From assembly GCA_030621075.1 (NCBI GenBank), contig JAUXII010000002.1, positions 1-17,689 of the forward strand: a stretch of DNA of 17,689 nucleotides. The letters run 5' to 3'. This DNA comes from Lentimicrobiaceae bacterium (GTDB lineage: Bacteria; Bacteroidota; Bacteroidia; Bacteroidales; JAGONC01). This document shows positions 15,291-17,689 of the stretch, piece by piece; the stretch's first letter is position 1, and the number at the start of each line of letters is the position of its first letter. The position numbers and the translations under genes are program-made. The notes under the pieces were generated by a model. The model made no database searches. It saw only the letters and a list, made by a program, of their open reading frames with translations, and had not been told where the DNA came from.

Positions 15291-17030
15291 TTGTCAACCT
15301 TCAATGATCATAAATATTGTGTCAGTCTGACATCCTACGCCCGGATTCCAACGCGAACGGTTTGGGTGGGAAACATACCTATGGGCAGCCAACACCCTAT
15401 TCGCATCCAGTCGATGATTGCTGTTCCAACCATGGATACCAGGGCTTGTGTTGAACAAATCATTCAGCTTGCTGATGCAGGCTGTGATTATGCCAGGCTT
15501 TCAACACAAAACCTAAGGGAAGCTGAGAATCTTAAAGAGATAAAGCACTTATTAAGAAAAAAAGGATACAAGATCCCTTTGATTGCAGATGTACATTTCA
15601 ATCCTGTTATTGCCGAAACTGCCGCCCGGATCGTTGAAAAGGTTAGAATTAATCCGGGTAATTATGTTGATAAGAAAACAGGTAAAACTGATTATTCTGA
15701 TGATGATTATTCCCGGGAAATGGATAAGATACGGGAACATCTATCCGCTCTGGTGAATATCTGCAAAAAAAACGGGACTGCGCTTCGAATTGGGACCAAT
15801 CATGGCTCTCTTTCCGACAGGATCATGAGTAGATATGGCGACACACCTCAGGGCATGGTCGAATCGGCAATGGAATACCTCAGGATCTGTAGAAGTCTCG
15901 ACTTTCATAATATTGTCCTGTCGATGAAGTCGAGTAATACACGGATCATGGTACAATCAACACGTTTACTTATTAACCGGATGCTTAATGAAGGCATGGA
16001 TTATCCGTTACACCTTGGCGTTACAGAAGCCGGTGAGGGGGAAGATGGCCGGATAAAATCAGCAGTTGGGATTGGTGCACTTCTTGAAGATGGCATCGGC
16101 GATACGATACGGGTTTCGTTAACCGAGGATCCGGTGTATGAAATACCCGTAGCAAAAATGCTAATCGAAAGATATCATAAAAAAACCCAAACCTATACCG
16201 ATACTCCGAATGAGAAAATCTATTTCAGCCCTTTTTCCTATGAACGAAGGATTTCAAACAAGGTGAAAAACATTGGGAGTAACCAGGTCCCGGTTGTTTT
16301 TACATCCAATCCACAAAAGATAGCTGCTTTTTCAGGTATTTCTTTCATACTTGTTAAAAATGATCAATTAAGTGATAATTTGATCAATAAGCTAAAAGAA
16401 AATCCCTTATCCGTTTTGATCATCGAGTCATCACAACCTCATGGAATAATAGATTTTCGTCAGATGTTTTTCAAGCTGGCTGATCATAATTGTAATGTCT
16501 CTGTTATAATAAAAAGAAGTTACGCTGATTTAGGAAAAGAACATCTGATAGTTTTCAGTGCTGCCGATTTTGGTGGATTGTTTATTGACGGGCTGGGTGA
16601 CGGGATCTGGATAGAAACCGAAGGCAACCATGAGCAATCATTCATCGAATCACTTTCATTGGGGATTCTTCAAGCCAGCCGGGCCCGGTTCTCCAAAACT
16701 GAATACATTGCCTGTCCATCATGCGGCCGGACGCTTTTTAATATTCAGAAAATTTTAAAACGGATTCGGGGAAAAACAGGTCATCTTAAAAATCTGAAAA
16801 TAGGTGTGATGGGCTGCATCGTTAACGGGCCCGGAGAAATGGCTGATGCTGATTATGGGTATGTGGGTTCAGGCCCCGGGAAAATTACGCTGTACAAAGG
16901 AAAAAATATTGTGAGGAAGAATATCACAGAAGAAAAAGCCGTGGATGAGTTGATCCGGTTGATTAAAGAAAACGACGACTGGCAGGAATCTGTGTTGTCA
17001 GGTATTTCACCTGACGACAGAAATGTATAG
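15291..17030 (+). CDS. ispG: 4-hydroxy-3-methylbut-2-enyl diphosphate synthase, long form
   Basis: Penultimate step of the MEP isoprenoid pathway, converting MEcPP to HMBPP with a 4Fe-4S cluster. The N-terminal TIM barrel opens RTVWVGNIPMGSQHPIRIQSMIAVPTMDT. The C-terminal cluster domain carries C475 and C478 (CPSCGRT), C509 (GCIVNGPGE) and E516, the usual three Cys plus Glu ligands. At 579 residues it is the long form of Bacteroidota, Chlamydiae and plants, with an extra domain (~residues 310-460) absent from E. coli IspG. The start is a TTG at 15291. The only in-frame upstream stop is at 15258-15260 and the first in-frame ATG would cut into the barrel, so TTG is the best choice. It lies 49 bp after the TPR gene on the same strand, and ends 1 bp before the convergent lipid-kinase stop. 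Confidence 0.94.
   Translation: MSTFNDHKYCVSLTSYARIPTRTVWVGNIPMGSQHPIRIQSMIAVPTMDTRACVEQIIQLADAGCDYARLSTQNLREAENLKEIKHLLRKKGYKIPLIADVHFNPVIAETAARIVEKVRINPGNYVDKKTGKTDYSDDDYSREMDKIREHLSALVNICKKNGTALRIGTNHGSLSDRIMSRYGDTPQGMVESAMEYLRICRSLDFHNIVLSMKSSNTRIMVQSTRLLINRMLNEGMDYPLHLGVTEAGEGEDGRIKSAVGIGALLEDGIGDTIRVSLTEDPVYEIPVAKMLIERYHKKTQTYTDTPNEKIYFSPFSYERRISNKVKNIGSNQVPVVFTSNPQKIAAFSGISFILVKNDQLSDNLINKLKENPLSVLIIESSQPHGIIDFRQMFFKLADHNCNVSVIIKRSYADLGKEHLIVFSAADFGGLFIDGLGDGIWIETEGNHEQSFIESLSLGILQASRARFSKTEYIACPSCGRTLFNIQKILKRIRGKTGHLKNLKIGVMGCIVNGPGEMADADYGYVGSGPGKITLYKGKNIVRKNITEEKAVDELIRLIKENDDWQESVLSGISPDDRNV
16997..17015. repeat. GTCAGGT/ACCTGAC inverted repeat inside the 3' end of ispG
   Basis: Arms GTCAGGT (16997-17003) and ACCTGAC (17009-17015) around ATTTC, with extra imperfect flanking pairing (CTGTGTTGTCAGGT versus ACCTGACGACAG). 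The stem core is the same as in the repeat cluster at 1302-1398. It codes the last residues of IspG (around SGISPDD) and sits between two convergent genes, where it could serve as a two-way terminator. Confidence 0.6.
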
Positions 17031-17031
17031 A

Positions 17032-17689
17032 TCACCCAACAACAACCTTCAGACTTTTAGGAATAATTTCAAAATCAAATGGTGTATGTCCCAGCGACTC
17101 TCCATCAGCTTCAAGACAAATCTTTGAAGAGGAGGTAATACTTATTTTTTTACCCTGGTATGTCCTCACCTGTGGCATTTTCACAAAAGAACCGTCGTAA
17201 AGCTTTTTCACGCTCCTCATCACTTTAACTTTACCTATCTGATTTATCACTGTCATATCTAACAAGCCATCATCGGCAACGGCAAAAGGAAGCTGCATCA
17301 TTCCGCCACCGTTGTATTTACATATCCCCACGTTCATACTGAACACTTTTCCTCTTACCTTTTTATTATCAACTTGTATTTCATATTGCCGGTTATTATA
17401 TGAAAACAGGCTGGAAAAAATATTATATAAATAAGAAAAAGGGCCTCCCTTTCCCAGATCTTTCTGCCGGTTTGTTTTTTGAGCCACCAATGCATCATAG
17501 CCCATACCAGCCATATTGGCAAAATACCGCATTTTGGAGCTCTCTTTCCGATAATATACCACTTTCCCAACATCCTGAATAAACGTTTTCTTGTTTTTTA
17601 TAAGTTTAATGGCACCCTCATAACTAGAAGGAATATTAAACATCCTACCCCAGTCGTTTCCTGTTCCTACTGGTATTAACGCAAGTGTT
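17032..17689 (-). CDS. Diacylglycerol kinase family lipid kinase (C-terminal part, cut by window edge)
   Basis: The C-terminal ~218 codons of a DagK/YegS/BmrU-type lipid kinase, running off the right edge. These cytosolic enzymes phosphorylate a lipid such as diacylglycerol or a long-chain base using ATP. The visible start of the fragment contains the nucleotide-binding motif in TLALIPVGTGNDWGRMF (GTGND). Next comes the helical stretch IPSSYEGAIKLIKNKK, then the C-terminal beta-domain with NMAGMGYDALVAQKTNR, NVGICKYNGGGMMQLPFAVADDGLLDMTVI and the closing CLEADGESLGHTPFDFEIIPKSLKVVVG. ADDGLLD and the DGE motif are family hallmarks. The N-terminal glycine-rich part lies outside the window. The ATG at 17643 is internal, not the start. 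It converges on ispG with a 1-bp gap. Confidence 0.88.
   Translation of the reverse strand, partial: TLALIPVGTGNDWGRMFNIPSSYEGAIKLIKNKKTFIQDVGKVVYYRKESSKMRYFANMAGMGYDALVAQKTNRQKDLGKGGPFSYLYNIFSSLFSYNNRQYEIQVDNKKVRGKVFSMNVGICKYNGGGMMQLPFAVADDGLLDMTVINQIGKVKVMRSVKKLYDGSFVKMPQVRTYQGKKISITSSSKICLEADGESLGHTPFDFEIIPKSLKVVVG

Overview
The window comes from a Bacteroidota genome of moderately low GC content. Four things point there. It has a PorZ-type type IX secretion system (T9SS) propeller protein directly upstream of recO, a short secreted protein with a T9SS-like C-terminal sorting region, and a long (579-residue) IspG. It also has promoter-like TAnnTTTG elements and almost no strong Shine-Dalgarno sequences. 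I cannot name the genus.

Layout, left to right. Positions 1-1204 (minus) hold the N-terminal 401 codons of lysyl-tRNA synthetase, cut by the window edge. A spacer of about 200 bp packed with a palindromic 10-mer repeat separates it from lipA and lipB (plus), the lipoate assembly pair. Convergent to lipB lie recO and porZ (minus, start/stop overlap TAATG). A spacer with two hairpin repeats follows, then a membrane acyltransferase of the DUF1624/HGSNAT type (minus). After a 317-bp divergent intergenic region comes a 146-residue secreted protein. Next is a three-gene cassette (8186-10888): a PqqD-like RiPP-recognition protein, an ATP-grasp ligase, and a fold-type III PLP amino-acid decarboxylase. 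Past a CACAGATT inverted repeat comes a second three-gene operon (11074-15241) with 13-bp gene overlaps: a urea transporter fused to an M23 peptidase, a TPR plus probable beta-barrel protein, and a secreted TPR protein. ispG follows, convergent with a diacylglycerol-kinase-family lipid kinase cut by the right edge.

The housekeeping genes (lysS, lipA, lipB, recO, ispG) are unremarkable. The best candidate for an undescribed system is the PqqD / ATP-grasp / decarboxylase cassette. The decarboxylase carries an N-terminal extension, MEKLRYERPTLKK, that reads like the YxxPxL recognition sequence of lasso-peptide leaders, which PqqD-like domains bind. No separate precursor peptide is visible. One reading is that the PqqD-like protein docks the decarboxylase, or the decarboxylase's own tail, onto the ATP-grasp enzyme. 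This is inference from motifs and gene order. The second operon is also notable because it fuses a channel-type urea transporter to a probable cell-wall endopeptidase and couples it to TPR and outer-membrane proteins.
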